A DNA stretch of 40,382 nt from Cytophagaceae bacterium (GTDB lineage: Bacteria > Bacteroidota > Bacteroidia > Cytophagales > Cytophagaceae): positions 1 to 40,382 of the forward strand of contig JALONM010000033.1 in NCBI GenBank assembly GCA_025454925.1, given 5' to 3'. Position numbers and translations under genes: made by a program. Below are positions 8,108 to 16,389 of the stretch, one piece after another. A model generated the notes under the pieces. It had not been told where the DNA came from and did not search any database. It was given only the letters and a program-made list of their open reading frames with translations. Each line of letters starts with the position of its first letter. Within the stretch, counting starts at the first letter, position 1.

Positions 8108-9487
8108 ATGAAATATTATCATCTCCTATTGGGCTGCATTATTTATTGCAGCAGTTCTCTTTCTGCACAAGTCCCCAACAAAATTCCCAAACATGCTCCT
8201 GCTTCCATCGAAATTAAAATGGTACCTAAGGGCAAGCATGAAGCCTTGTGCAATGCCTACTACCTGCGCTTGCAAGGCAAAACGTTTCGGGGTAGAAAAC
8301 TCTTTTACTGGGCCGACAAAGACACCCAGAATATTTCGCTGAAAAAATTTTCCATTGAAGTGATAGGGCCTGGAGTGCTTTCCGAAAAAGGGCTCCTAAG
8401 TTTCAACCGTCAAGCGATACATGATACCAACGCCGTGATAGAGCTTCGCATTCTATCCCTGAAAAATCCAGCCTGCGGCGACACCCTGCGCCTGAATCTC
8501 CCCTATTTGATTGGTGTGGACGGAAGTAAACTGAGTGCAATACCTCAGGCGGCAGGTCAAATGATTTCTCTTTCTTCCTTACTACTGAAGTATAGTAATG
8601 GAAAATCGTTTCCCTATTCCATGGTTCCAGAGGTTGACAAAAAAAGTATCCGGTTAGAAAGCACTCAGGGAGAAACGTATTCCTCTCTCAAGATGCCAGA
8701 ATTTACAGACACACTGATTCTTCATTTTACTGCGTTGGTAAGCCTGGAAAACAACCACCAATACAAAGATACCTTGATGTTTCGATATGATTTTTCAAAA
8801 CCGATACGTATAGATGCTAACGGTTATGATGGACAGCAAGGGATGGGCCAATTTGCTCCCCAACAAAGGGCAAACTGTCAGTTGCAAGGAAGGGATGGTA
8901 ATCATGGAAATCCGGGAGGGCGAGGCGGCAAAGGTTTGCGTGTTGATGTATATCTTCAAGATTGCTTAGTTGAAGGAAAGCCCATGGCTATGGCGCGCGT
9001 GCGAAGAGATGGGGTGTTAATAGGGCCGTATTATTTTGACCCAAAGAAAGCAGGAATATTTATAGAATCGAACGGTGGCCGCGGAGGTAATGGAGTAAAC
9101 GGTACCCGTGGAGGAGATGGCTATTGCAGTGCCGATCGCAAAACCGCTGGTTCGGGAGGCAATGGTGGGAACGGCGGCAATGGTGGTCATGGAGGCGATG
9201 GAGGGGAAATCCATGTGCATGTTTTGAAAGGACAAGAATACTTAAAGAGTACCGTATCCATTTCCAACAAAGGAGGCATGGGTGGTGTAGGAGGAGAAGG
9301 TGGAAAAAAGGGCCAATCGGCTTATGTGGAAAACCCAAGCGGTCTGGACGCTCTTTTTTCACTACTAGGTTTATCCTCCGGATGCAACGGTACGGATGGG
9401 GACACTGGAATGCCCGGTGTAGCTGGTCCTCCTATTCAATATCATATCATCACTGAAGTTTCTGAATGGATAGGATTAATTCGCTGA
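8108..9487 (+). CDS. Secreted protein with collagen-like glycine-rich repeats
   Basis: The start at 8108 gives a clean signal peptide (MKYYHLLLGCIIYCSSSLSA/Q); an in-frame ATG at 8057 would bury it. The product is 459 residues. The first ~240 residues are unrecognised, beta-rich and lysine-rich. The C-terminal half has clusters of Gly-Gly-x and Gly-x-x triplets (GNHGNPGGRGGKG, GSGGNGGNGGNGGHGGDGG, GGMGGVGGEGGKKG, GTDGDTGMPGVAGPP) separated by short non-repetitive strands. Such arrays form extended polyglycine or collagen-like helices in surface proteins. There is no T9SS domain at the end. Function is unknown. A strong terminator follows. Confidence 0.85.
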   Translation: MKYYHLLLGCIIYCSSSLSAQVPNKIPKHAPASIEIKMVPKGKHEALCNAYYLRLQGKTFRGRKLFYWADKDTQNISLKKFSIEVIGPGVLSEKGLLSFNRQAIHDTNAVIELRILSLKNPACGDTLRLNLPYLIGVDGSKLSAIPQAAGQMISLSSLLLKYSNGKSFPYSMVPEVDKKSIRLESTQGETYSSLKMPEFTDTLILHFTALVSLENNHQYKDTLMFRYDFSKPIRIDANGYDGQQGMGQFAPQQRANCQLQGRDGNHGNPGGRGGKGLRVDVYLQDCLVEGKPMAMARVRRDGVLIGPYYFDPKKAGIFIESNGGRGGNGVNGTRGGDGYCSADRKTAGSGGNGGNGGNGGHGGDGGEIHVHVLKGQEYLKSTVSISNKGGMGGVGGEGGKKGQSAYVENPSGLDALFSLLGLSSGCNGTDGDTGMPGVAGPPIQYHIITEVSEWIGLIR

Positions 9488-9503
9488 CATTCCTATTCCA
9501 AGT

Positions 9504-9534
9504 AAAAAAGTCCCGCCTATAGCGGGACTTTTTT
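9504..9534. terminator. Bidirectional terminator between convergent genes
   Basis: A perfect 13-bp stem (AAAAAAGTCCCGC / GCGGGACTTTTTT) with a 5-nt loop has T tracts on both strands. It serves the glycine-rich protein gene (+) and the NUDIX gene (-). Confidence 0.93.
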
Positions 9535-9556
9535 ACTCCATGCGTGCTGAATCGTT

Positions 9557-10255
9557 TTATCCCAATTTGGTATTCAGAGGAGAAAGTGATTCGGTGAGAA
9601 AATATTGGTTCATGACTTCTTCAATGGAAGCATACGAGTTTTTAAGATTTTTAAGAGCTTCGTCCTTTTTGAGCCACTTCACATCTTCTATAAATTCTTC
9701 CAATTGTGGACGCATGTTGCTATCGTCGGTGCAATTCATGAGATACCAATCAGTTTTTTTCAGAATGCGCTTTTCTTTGCGGGTGTAAGTATGCCAGGTG
9801 GAGCAAATTTTTTCGCGCACATCTACCCGGATATTGCATTCTTCCTCTACCTCCCGTTTGGCGCCCTTAAGAGAGTCTTCCCCTTTCTTTAATTTTCCTT
9901 TTGGCAAATCCCATTTTTTCAAACGGTAAATCATCAGGATCTTTTCGCCTTTGCGCACTACACCACCCGAAGCTTTAATGACCTTGTACTGGTCTTTCAA
10001 GAAATCTTTATAGGTTTCATAGTCGGTAACAGAGAAAGTGATGGCTTTTAATTTTTTTAATTTTTTAACCTCCATCAAACGTAGCACCCGCTCCAGCTGT
10101 AGCGTAGAGGCATTCACAACGATCACATGTCCCACCAGTTTTTTAGAAGTTATTTCTTCAGCAGCCTGCACCACAGAATCGTAGCCCTCGGTATAGTTCC
10201 GGGATTCGTATTGAATCAGCTTAAGGGGCTTGTCGTTAATAAATATTTTCATCAA
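9557..10255 (-). CDS. NUDIX hydrolase with N-terminal extension
   Basis: A 232-residue protein. The first ~95 residues are a separate alpha/beta domain (MKIFINDKPLKLI...). The NUDIX fold begins at VIKASGGVVRKGEKILMIYR. The NUDIX box is GKLKKGEDSLKGAKREVEEE, with the REVEEE metal-binding glutamates intact. The glycine usually found near the box end is replaced (EECNI). The fold hydrolyses a nucleoside diphosphate linked to another group; the substrate cannot be read from sequence. The gene is divergent from pyrE, with ~115 bp between starts. Confidence 0.9.
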   Translation of the reverse strand: MMKIFINDKPLKLIQYESRNYTEGYDSVVQAAEEITSKKLVGHVIVVNASTLQLERVLRLMEVKKLKKLKAITFSVTDYETYKDFLKDQYKVIKASGGVVRKGEKILMIYRLKKWDLPKGKLKKGEDSLKGAKREVEEECNIRVDVREKICSTWHTYTRKEKRILKKTDWYLMNCTDDSNMRPQLEEFIEDVKWLKKDEALKNLKNSYASIEEVMNQYFLTESLSPLNTKLG

Positions 10256-10309
10256 GGAAACGTCTTAATTCCCGGAAATTTTGTTTGTTTGAATCTACAA
10301 ATTCATTAA

Positions 10310-10340
10310 AATAAATACAATTCTCCAAGTTGTATTTATT
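10310..10340. promoter_or_regulatory. 11-bp inverted repeat upstream of pyrE (operator candidate)
   Basis: Arms AATAAATACAA (10310-10320) and TTGTATTTATT (10330-10340) are perfect reverse complements with a 9-nt spacer. They sit 30 nt before pyrE in the divergent pyrE/NUDIX gap. No T tract follows, so it is not a terminator. A dimeric repressor site is the simplest reading; the regulator is unknown. Confidence 0.45.
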
Positions 10341-10370
10341 AACAGAATACTATAATTATCAAAAGAATCC

Positions 10371-11021
10371 ATGAGTTCAAAAATAATTACGGCAGAAACA
10401 GCGGTTGCTAAAAAGGTAGCGTCCTTGCTGTTGGAAGTGGAAGCGGTAAAACTGAGTCCACAAAAGCCATTTCGCTGGGCTTCCGGCTGGAATTCTCCTA
10501 TTTATTGCGATAATCGCTATACCCTATCCTTTCCTGCTGTTCGTGCCCAAATCCGAGATGGCCTCATAGAATTGGTGCGGAAGCATTTTCCTGCGGCGGA
10601 AGCCTTGGCAGGTGTTGCTACGGCCGGCGTTCCGCAAGGAGCCATCATGGCCGACCACATGAACCTTCCCTTCTTATACGTGCGCCCCAAGCCTAAAGAT
10701 CATGGCATGGAGAATCTAATTGAAGGAAAAGTAAGCAAAGGGCAGCGTGTGGTGTTGGTGGAAGACCTGATTTCTACCGGAGGAAGTTCGATTAAAGCAG
10801 CGGAGGCACTGCGTCAATCGGGTATTATCGTTGAAGGAATGGTAGCTATTTTCACCTATGGCTTTCCTGTGGCAGAAGAGAATTTCGCCAAGGCAGATGT
10901 TACCCTCGCAACCTTGAGCAATTATTCATTGCTGGTTGAAGAAGCGTTAAGTCAAAATTATGTTGCCCAGGAACAAATGGAGATCTTGAATGCCTGGCGC
11001 ACAGCTCCTGAGAAATTTTAA
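10371..11021 (+). CDS. pyrE: Orotate phosphoribosyltransferase
   Basis: It transfers phosphoribose from PRPP to orotate, giving OMP in pyrimidine synthesis. The 216-residue length is normal. The PRPP-binding motif VVLVEDLISTGGSS is at 127-140. The orotate/PRPP-contacting segments FRWASGWNSPIYCDNR (34-49) and the flexible-loop region RPKPKDHGMENLIEG are present. The gene stands alone; pyrC lies 15 kb away on the other strand, so the pathway is dispersed. The palindrome upstream may control it. Confidence 0.95.
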   Translation: MSSKIITAETAVAKKVASLLLEVEAVKLSPQKPFRWASGWNSPIYCDNRYTLSFPAVRAQIRDGLIELVRKHFPAAEALAGVATAGVPQGAIMADHMNLPFLYVRPKPKDHGMENLIEGKVSKGQRVVLVEDLISTGGSSIKAAEALRQSGIIVEGMVAIFTYGFPVAEENFAKADVTLATLSNYSLLVEEALSQNYVAQEQMEILNAWRTAPEKF

Positions 11022-11046
11022 TTCCATTTTTTTTGATTCGTACAAG

Positions 11047-11071
11047 CCTTATGCTTTTATAAAGCATAAGG
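11047..11071. repeat. 11-bp palindrome at the convergent pyrE/coaD ends
   Basis: CCTTATGCTTT and AAAGCATAAGG pair perfectly around a 3-nt loop and cover the last codons of coaD. The T tract expected of an intrinsic terminator is missing on both strands, so a termination role is only possible. Confidence 0.4.
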
Positions 11072-11509
11072 TAAAAAATCTTTTACGTCGGCACCATTCC
11101 GGTGCAACTCACGCACGATGGAAGAACTGATGTATGCCAGCTTAGGATCGGTAATCAAAAAAATAGTTTCCAATTCATTCCACTGATAGGTATTCACCTG
11201 CGCTATGGTGTTTTCGTATTCAAAGTCTGTGGTATTGCGCAAGCCTCGCACCAGGTAATGGGCGCCGATGCTTTTGGCATAGTTGGCCGTCAGAGTCTGA
11301 TACGTATCTACCCGCACTTGTGGGATATCACGAAAGGCTTCCTGAATTTTAGGGATCATGTATTCGATGGGAAAATAGCGTTGCTTGTTGGAATTGATTC
11401 CAATGGCAACCACGACTTCATCAAACAACCGGGCAGCACGCTCTACAACGTCAAAATGCCCTTTGGTGAATGGATCGAATGAGCCTGGAAATACCGCTAT
11501 TTTTTTCAT
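11057..11509 (-). CDS. coaD: Phosphopantetheine adenylyltransferase
   Basis: It adenylates 4'-phosphopantetheine to dephospho-CoA, the penultimate step of CoA synthesis. The start at 11509 (MKKIAVFPGSFDPFTKGHFD) gives 150 residues, close to the ~160 of the family; the frame stays open upstream but adds unrelated sequence overlapping the next gene. The nucleotidyltransferase T/HxGH motif is TKGH. The C-terminal ISSSIVRELHRNGADVKDFLP segment matches the family ISS(S/T)xVRE motif. Confidence 0.95.
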   Translation of the reverse strand: MKKIAVFPGSFDPFTKGHFDVVERAARLFDEVVVAIGINSNKQRYFPIEYMIPKIQEAFRDIPQVRVDTYQTLTANYAKSIGAHYLVRGLRNTTDFEYENTIAQVNTYQWNELETIFLITDPKLAYISSSIVRELHRNGADVKDFLPYAL

Positions 11510-11564
11510 ACTTAGATATTTTATAACCAATGCGAGCCCACGACAGCAGGTGCGCGATGACAAC

Positions 11565-12614
11565 TTAACGAATTCGAAGTCTTCTTCCAACCTTTAGCGT
11601 CGTATTGGAACGAATGCCGTTTAACTGACAGATTTTGGTGATGGATACACCGTATTTTTTACTGATTTTACCCAGCGAGTCGCCAGAGCGCACGGTATGA
11701 TAAAAAACTTTTCTTGCTTCCTTGAGGTAATTGAAATGCTCGGGCATTAAATAAAACACCCGGGTACGCAATGTATGATTGGTAAAGTCGAATACCTTTT
11801 CGGCATCGATGGCATTGCCTTCATAGCGAACCTCAAAGTGCAGGTGAGGGCCGCTGCTTCTGCCGGTGCTCCCTCCTTTTCCGATTACTTCGCCTGCTTT
11901 TACGTATTGTCCGGTTTTTACATTCACCGCACTCATATGACCGTATAAGGTTTCAAAACCATTGTAGTGCCGGATTACCACATAGCGGCCGTAGCCTTTG
12001 GCATCGTAGGAAACAATGCGCACAATTCCGTCGAAAGTACTTCGGATGGGGTCTCCGATAACCAATCCTAAATCGGTGCCATAATGCCAGCGTATTTTTC
12101 TAAACCCGAAATGCGAAGTAAGCCGCGAGTAATCCATGGGCATCGACCAACCGAAGCCGGAAGTAGAATCATACAAAGTTAAGCGAAGCGTATCTTTGAA
12201 GTCGGCTCCATCGATCTTGTAAGGATTAATCGTTCGTGAATCCCAGATGGCATAATATTGAGCGATGGTGATCCAGGTTGAATCCAGGTTTACCTGTTCA
12301 TTGACTTCCACCACACTGAGTTCGCCTTCTTCGTCATCAAAAAAAGCGGAATCTTCCCCCAAATCATCTTCCTCGGGCATAGCAGGAGTGCGTACCGGCC
12401 CTTCCTGCAATTCCTCTTTTACCGAAGAAGTATCTTTGGTTTCATCTTCAAAAAGAATATCGTTAGCATCGGGCACCTTGTATTCAATGGAAGGTGCTTT
12501 GATCTGATGAAAATCCTTTTTCTTTTTGGGATCAACGGGCGCTTGTGCCAACAGCGAACTGCCTGCTAAACCGAGCAGGCAAAATACCGGCAGCAAGTAT
12601 GAATAGACTGACAT
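11565..12614 (-). CDS. Exported M23 metallo-endopeptidase with C-terminal LysM
   Basis: A 349-residue envelope protein. The signal peptide ends near residue 23 (SSLLA/Q). A strongly acidic linker covers ~56-106. The M23 (LytM) domain spans ~165-275 with zinc and catalytic residues in place: H177-x3-D181 (HYGTD), H226 (LYGHM) and H257-x-H259 (GPHLHFE). All ligands are present, so it should be an active peptidoglycan peptide-crosslink hydrolase rather than a NlpD/EnvC-type activator. A LysM repeat (YHTVRSGDSLGKISKKYGVS) closes the protein at ~305-349. LysM is usually N-terminal or central in M23 proteins. Confidence 0.93.
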   Translation of the reverse strand: MSVYSYLLPVFCLLGLAGSSLLAQAPVDPKKKKDFHQIKAPSIEYKVPDANDILFEDETKDTSSVKEELQEGPVRTPAMPEEDDLGEDSAFFDDEEGELSVVEVNEQVNLDSTWITIAQYYAIWDSRTINPYKIDGADFKDTLRLTLYDSTSGFGWSMPMDYSRLTSHFGFRKIRWHYGTDLGLVIGDPIRSTFDGIVRIVSYDAKGYGRYVVIRHYNGFETLYGHMSAVNVKTGQYVKAGEVIGKGGSTGRSSGPHLHFEVRYEGNAIDAEKVFDFTNHTLRTRVFYLMPEHFNYLKEARKVFYHTVRSGDSLGKISKKYGVSITKICQLNGIRSNTTLKVGRRLRIR

Positions 12615-12623
12615 GAATGTTCG

Positions 12624-12686
12624 TTAAAAAAATTTCCAGTTTGGAAAAAAAGGTACAGTGTACACCTGAATTCCAAACTGGAAATT
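12624..12686 (-). terminator. Terminator of trxB with 16-bp stem
   Basis: Perfect 16-bp arms AATTTCCAGTTTGGAA (12631-12646) and TTCCAAACTGGAAATT (12671-12686) enclose a 24-nt spacer. Read on the minus strand the stem is followed by a T run (complement of 12624-12632), so it should end trxB transcription before the M23 gene. Confidence 0.75.
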
Positions 12687-12723
12687 AGCAAAAATATGTG
12701 GATGGCAGAAATTTTTACCTAAG

Positions 12724-13665
12724 TCAAACGGCCACTTCACGGGCTGCAAGGTATCTTTCGGCATCTAATGCGGCCATACATCCTGTACCGGCAGCCGTTA
12801 CCGCTTGTCTGTACACATGGTCCTGCACATCGCCGCAAGCGAATACACCTTCTACGTTGGTGCGGCTGGTTCCTGGTACCGTTTTTAAATATCCGTTTTC
12901 ATCCATATCCAAAATTCCCTGGAAAATATCCGAGTTTGGCTTATGTCCAATGGCTACAAAGAAGCCACTGATGGCCAGTTCGCGGGTAGCACCAGTGATG
13001 GAATTTTTAACACGAACCCCTTCTACTCCATTTTCACCAAAAATTTCGTCGGTTTCAGTACTCCAGAGTACTTCTATGTTGGGTGTGTTCAACACACGTT
13101 TCTGCATGATTTGAGAAGCACGCATTTCCTCGCGACGAACGATCATGTATACTTTCTTGCAAATTTTAGCGAGGTAAGAAGCTTCTTCACAAGCGGTATC
13201 GCCAGCTCCCACAATAGCTACTTCTTTGCCACGGTGGAAGAATCCATCGCATACAGCGCAAGCCGAAACACCGCTGTGCATGTATTTTTGTTCGGAGGGA
13301 ATACCTAACCACTTGGCCGAAGCGCCTGTTGCAATGATAACTGAGTCGGCCAGAATGCACTTGCCACTCTCATCCCAGGCTTTGTGCTGCGGACCTGTAA
13401 AGTCAACTTTAGTAATGGCTTCGTAGCGAATTACGGTGCCGAAACGCTCAGCTTGTTTGCGGAAGTCTTCCATCATCATAGGACCGTTGATGCCTTCTGG
13501 GTAACCTGGATAATTTTCCACATCGTTGGTGATGGTAAGCTGCCCTCCAGGAGTTTTTCCAGTATACATCAATGGTTTTAAGCCCGCTCTGGACGCGTAA
13601 ATGGCTGCCGTATACCCTGCAGGACCCGCCCCGATGATCAGACAATGTACTTTTTCTTCCGACAT
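12724..13665 (-). CDS. trxB: Thioredoxin-disulfide reductase
   Basis: A flavoprotein that passes electrons from NADPH to thioredoxin. The FAD-binding GAGPAG motif is at the N-terminus and a second dinucleotide motif (VGAGDTACEEA) marks the inserted NADPH domain. The redox pair is CAVC. The C-terminal FAD motif (VFACGDVQD) is present. I place the start at 13665 (MSEEKVHC); an ATG four codons upstream is equally possible. The length is normal. No thioredoxin gene is adjacent. Confidence 0.95.
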   Translation of the reverse strand: MSEEKVHCLIIGAGPAGYTAAIYASRAGLKPLMYTGKTPGGQLTITNDVENYPGYPEGINGPMMMEDFRKQAERFGTVIRYEAITKVDFTGPQHKAWDESGKCILADSVIIATGASAKWLGIPSEQKYMHSGVSACAVCDGFFHRGKEVAIVGAGDTACEEASYLAKICKKVYMIVRREEMRASQIMQKRVLNTPNIEVLWSTETDEIFGENGVEGVRVKNSITGATRELAISGFFVAIGHKPNSDIFQGILDMDENGYLKTVPGTSRTNVEGVFACGDVQDHVYRQAVTAAGTGCMAALDAERYLAAREVAV

Positions 13666-13777
13666 ATTTGATTTCAATTTATAGTTATATTTGTCCCTTA
13701 CGAGTCGTAAAAATACGAATGTTTTAGTACTCCTAAAACCCCAACGCCGGGTTTTGGGGATAACAAATTAGTATGCC

Positions 13778-14290
13778 ATGAGGTTCCGAGTTTTTTTAAG
13801 TCTTTTTTTCTCCCTGAACCTATTGATTCTTAGCGCTCAGGACTCCCTGCGTTTCCAGTCGGACACCCTTGTTCTGATTCCTGCGTCTCCCACCGACAGC
13901 ATGCTGGCCCTGGCCCGCAAGCACTTGGGCGCCCCTTATCGCCTGGGGGGGCATAGCCGCTCGGGCTTCGATTGTTCGGGATTTGTGCATTACTTGTACC
14001 AGCATTTTGACGTTGACCTGGCTTATTCCTGTCAGGGAATAGCGCAACATTGCGATAAAATAGAACGCAGTCAGGTGCAAAAAGGCGATCTTATCTTTTT
14101 TAAAGGCCGCAACATTAAAAGCAGAGCGCTGGGGCATGTGTCGGTAGTGAGTCGGGTAGACTCCTCTGGCATACAAATGATACATGCCACTCGACGCGGA
14201 GTTGTGCAAGATGAACTCTTCCGTTCTTCCTATTACAAACCTCGCTTATTATTTTACGCAAGACCCAGAAAGAATTTAGCCTTGCCCTGA
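13778..14290 (+). CDS. Exported NlpC/P60 endopeptidase
   Basis: A 170-residue protein. A hydrophobic signal segment covers residues 1-20 (LNLLILSA/Q). The NlpC/P60 domain fills the rest. The catalytic cysteine is C66 (FDCSGFVHYLY), the histidine is H120 (LGHVSVV) and the third polar residue is H136 (MIHAT). LGAPYRLGGHSRSGFDCSG is a classical family core. It should cleave the D-Glu/diamino-acid bond of peptidoglycan stem peptides in the periplasm. The gene is divergent from trxB and followed closely by the next gene on the same strand. Confidence 0.92.
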   Translation: MRFRVFLSLFFSLNLLILSAQDSLRFQSDTLVLIPASPTDSMLALARKHLGAPYRLGGHSRSGFDCSGFVHYLYQHFDVDLAYSCQGIAQHCDKIERSQVQKGDLIFFKGRNIKSRALGHVSVVSRVDSSGIQMIHATRRGVVQDELFRSSYYKPRLLFYARPRKNLALP

Positions 14291-14335
14291 AACGCCTGGC
14301 AAGCTGGCATCTATTTTGACTGAATAGGTGGATGA

Positions 14336-15103
14336 ATGTCGCTGTTCTACCGTCTGGCTCAGGCCTTTGACTTTACGTTTCGATTTCAGTTGTATATGCT
14401 TCGGACCCTTTTTTTTCTCATTCTATTTTCTCTGCTGCCTTTCTTCGAAGCCAAGGCTGGCGGTCCTCCGCGTAACTTGTTCCTGATAGGATTGCACAGC
14501 AATAATGGTCCGGTAGACGACAAGCTGTTTTCGATGGTAGCCGACAGCTTTCAGGTGAAAGTTGACTCTAGTTTTATCATCGATAGTTTTTTTACGGGAA
14601 AACAATTGCTGGAATTGCTAGAGCACCATTCTAAAGATGGTATCATTCAAACCCTTATCCTACTGGGGCATTCAGGCACTGCGGGGTATTTTGTAGAACA
14701 CAATTCCGGATTTTACATCAACTCCTTTAAAGAATACATTCCGGGTATTCCCTTGCAATTTACCAATAGCAGTCGTCGAATCAGCGATCTCAAAAAAATG
14801 GTTTCTTCCGGCGCCATTCAACTGGATAGTAGTTCCCTCATTATTGCGCTGGGCTGCAATACAGGAAACGGTCTGTTATCGTTTGCGGCCGAATGCAGCA
14901 GGGTAGTGCCTTGTGCAGTAATTGGGTCGACCCAACAGGTGGGCTATTACAAAAAAAATGAACTTGGAACCGGGATACAACCTACTACCTCTAAGGCTCC
15001 TTTCGTTATGTATAAAAATTCAAGCAAGGGTCTTTCTCAGGTAGTACTCACGTATAGGAGTCTGAAAGATTTGTATTTATTGAGTTCCAGGCCTATTCGG
15101 TAA
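14336..15103 (+). CDS. Exported protein of unknown function, possible caspase-like fold
   Basis: A 255-residue product from the first ATG; the ATG at 14396 (MLRTLFFLILFSLLPFFEAKA) gives a better signal peptide and may be the true start. I do not recognise a family with confidence. The mature part alternates beta-strands and helices. One strand ends in LLGHSG (H112) and a later one ends in LGCNTG (C174), followed by VIGSTQQVGYY. This His-Gly then Cys arrangement at the ends of neighbouring strands resembles the dyad of clan CD peptidases (caspase, CHAT, gingipain). It begins 46 bp after the NlpC/P60 gene and is likely co-transcribed. Confidence 0.6.
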   Translation: MSLFYRLAQAFDFTFRFQLYMLRTLFFLILFSLLPFFEAKAGGPPRNLFLIGLHSNNGPVDDKLFSMVADSFQVKVDSSFIIDSFFTGKQLLELLEHHSKDGIIQTLILLGHSGTAGYFVEHNSGFYINSFKEYIPGIPLQFTNSSRRISDLKKMVSSGAIQLDSSSLIIALGCNTGNGLLSFAAECSRVVPCAVIGSTQQVGYYKKNELGTGIQPTTSKAPFVMYKNSSKGLSQVVLTYRSLKDLYLLSSRPIR

Positions 15104-15170
15104 ATACTGCTACACGTTGCTTATGCCTGCGATCGTTGCCAAGCTTGGAGTGGGTAAAGGCTTTGCGGCC

Positions 15171-15296
15171 GCGTGAGGGACAGAGTGGAAAGCCCACAGT
15201 GGTGTGGCGACTATGGCGCCATACCACGAGGACTTGCAGCGATGGCCCGGCCCAAGCGGTGTGGCGCCCAAGGCGCCACACCGCAGGGACACGCCC
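15171..15296 (-). repeat. Dispersed GC-rich structured repeat, copy B (inverted)
   Basis: Read on the minus strand it begins GGGCGTGTCCCT, carries GGGCCGGGCCATCGCTGCAAG and ends CTCTGTCCCTCACGC. It is 126 bp, 11 longer than the other copies because its hairpins are longer (GGTGTGGCGCC...GGCGCCACACC). The rest of the 15104-15490 gap contains a segment (near 15428-15455) resembling, on the same strand as the repeat, a stretch downstream of copy C. I see no gene. Confidence 0.85.
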
Positions 15297-15490
15297 AACA
15301 TACAATCCTGAGTTCGGGACTTGGGAGTGAGAAGTACTAAAATCAAAGGAAACGAAAAGAATTATTCCACAATACCTTCTTTCCCTGCTTCGTTTTTAAA
15401 CAAGGATTTGACAACTGAAATTCGGAATTTTAATTCTTGGAGGCTTAACCCGCATTTCTCCATTGAAATTCTTCTTTAAAAAAAAGCCTG

Positions 15491-16219
15491 TTAAAATATA
15501 TGGACCTCATGCTTACTTTTTTCAGTAAGCACGGCGTAGGAATTGGGCTTAATACCGCGCAGGTAGGGAAACATGCGCAATACGGTATTTTTGATTTTTT
15601 GTAACAGATAACCTGATTTGTTTTTATAAATGCACTTTAACACTTCATCGTCGTATATATAATTTATATCCTTGAGAATGTTGAAATTTTCTGTTTTCAA
15701 CAAAAAACGGAAGAGTGCAGGTGTGTAAATATTGATGTGGCCATACCCTAGAAAGTGGTTGAACTTGCGATCCACATAAAATGAAAAATCAATGGGCACT
15801 TCAAATATCTGGTGTTGGGCAACCCTCTGTATCTCTCGAAGCAAGCTGCGTTCGTGCTCTACATGTTCCATGACATGGGAGCAAATGATAAGATCGAAAT
15901 AATTATCATCAAAAGGAATATGATACCCATCGAAATGAACAACGTCTTTGAGATGGGTAATTTTTTTTGATTTCACGATTTCAATTCCACTTTCTGAAAT
16001 GTCAATTCCATATAATTCGGTGGAGAAATTCCAATCGGACAACCATTTCAAAATAGATCCTTCGCCGCAACCCACTTCCAACACTTTGATGGGCTTGATG
16101 GATGAAGCCAACTGTACAATATTATTCGCTTTATGTTTGGCTGCGAGCGAACGCCATGCGGTGATGGCAGAGGTGTATTGTGCAGAGTAGGCTTGCTGTA
16201 AGGATTCTGAAACTTCCAT
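15491..16219 (-). CDS. Class I SAM-dependent methyltransferase
   Basis: A 242-residue protein with a Rossmann methyltransferase core. Motif I is VLEVGCGEGS, the acidic end of strand 2 is YGIDIS, and motif IV is LIICSHVMEHVEHERSLLREI (Methyltransf_11 type). A C-terminal extension of ~90 residues follows, with no recognisable domain. The substrate is not readable. Neighbours (a drug/metabolite exporter and a repeat) give no pathway hint. Its 3' end is AT-rich. Confidence 0.85.
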   Translation of the reverse strand: MEVSESLQQAYSAQYTSAITAWRSLAAKHKANNIVQLASSIKPIKVLEVGCGEGSILKWLSDWNFSTELYGIDISESGIEIVKSKKITHLKDVVHFDGYHIPFDDNYFDLIICSHVMEHVEHERSLLREIQRVAQHQIFEVPIDFSFYVDRKFNHFLGYGHINIYTPALFRFLLKTENFNILKDINYIYDDEVLKCIYKNKSGYLLQKIKNTVLRMFPYLRGIKPNSYAVLTEKSKHEVHIF

Positions 16220-16389
16220 GTGAAGGAGGGTTTATCGTTTGGGTATTACCAAGATATCGGTTTATTAGCGTTGGGGATAAAATTAAGGTATTCCCGTTAA
16301 AATCGCATGCACACGGTGGTAATAATTGATGTTTGAAGTAAATCGGCTGTACACGGGACTATGCGCAAGAAAGGCATCGGTGCCAGTGA

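Noticed and set aside
9017-9456. Antisense and alternative frames of 72-110 codons in the glycine-rich gene
   Set aside because: GGN-repeat codons keep other frames free of stops; composition (Trp/Arg or His/Cys rich) is implausible.
13733-13755. AAAACCC/GGGTTTT hairpin in the trxB / NlpC-P60 divergent gap, considered as terminator or operator
   Set aside because: Only 7 bp, no T tract, and it lies between two start sites; not enough support to call a function.
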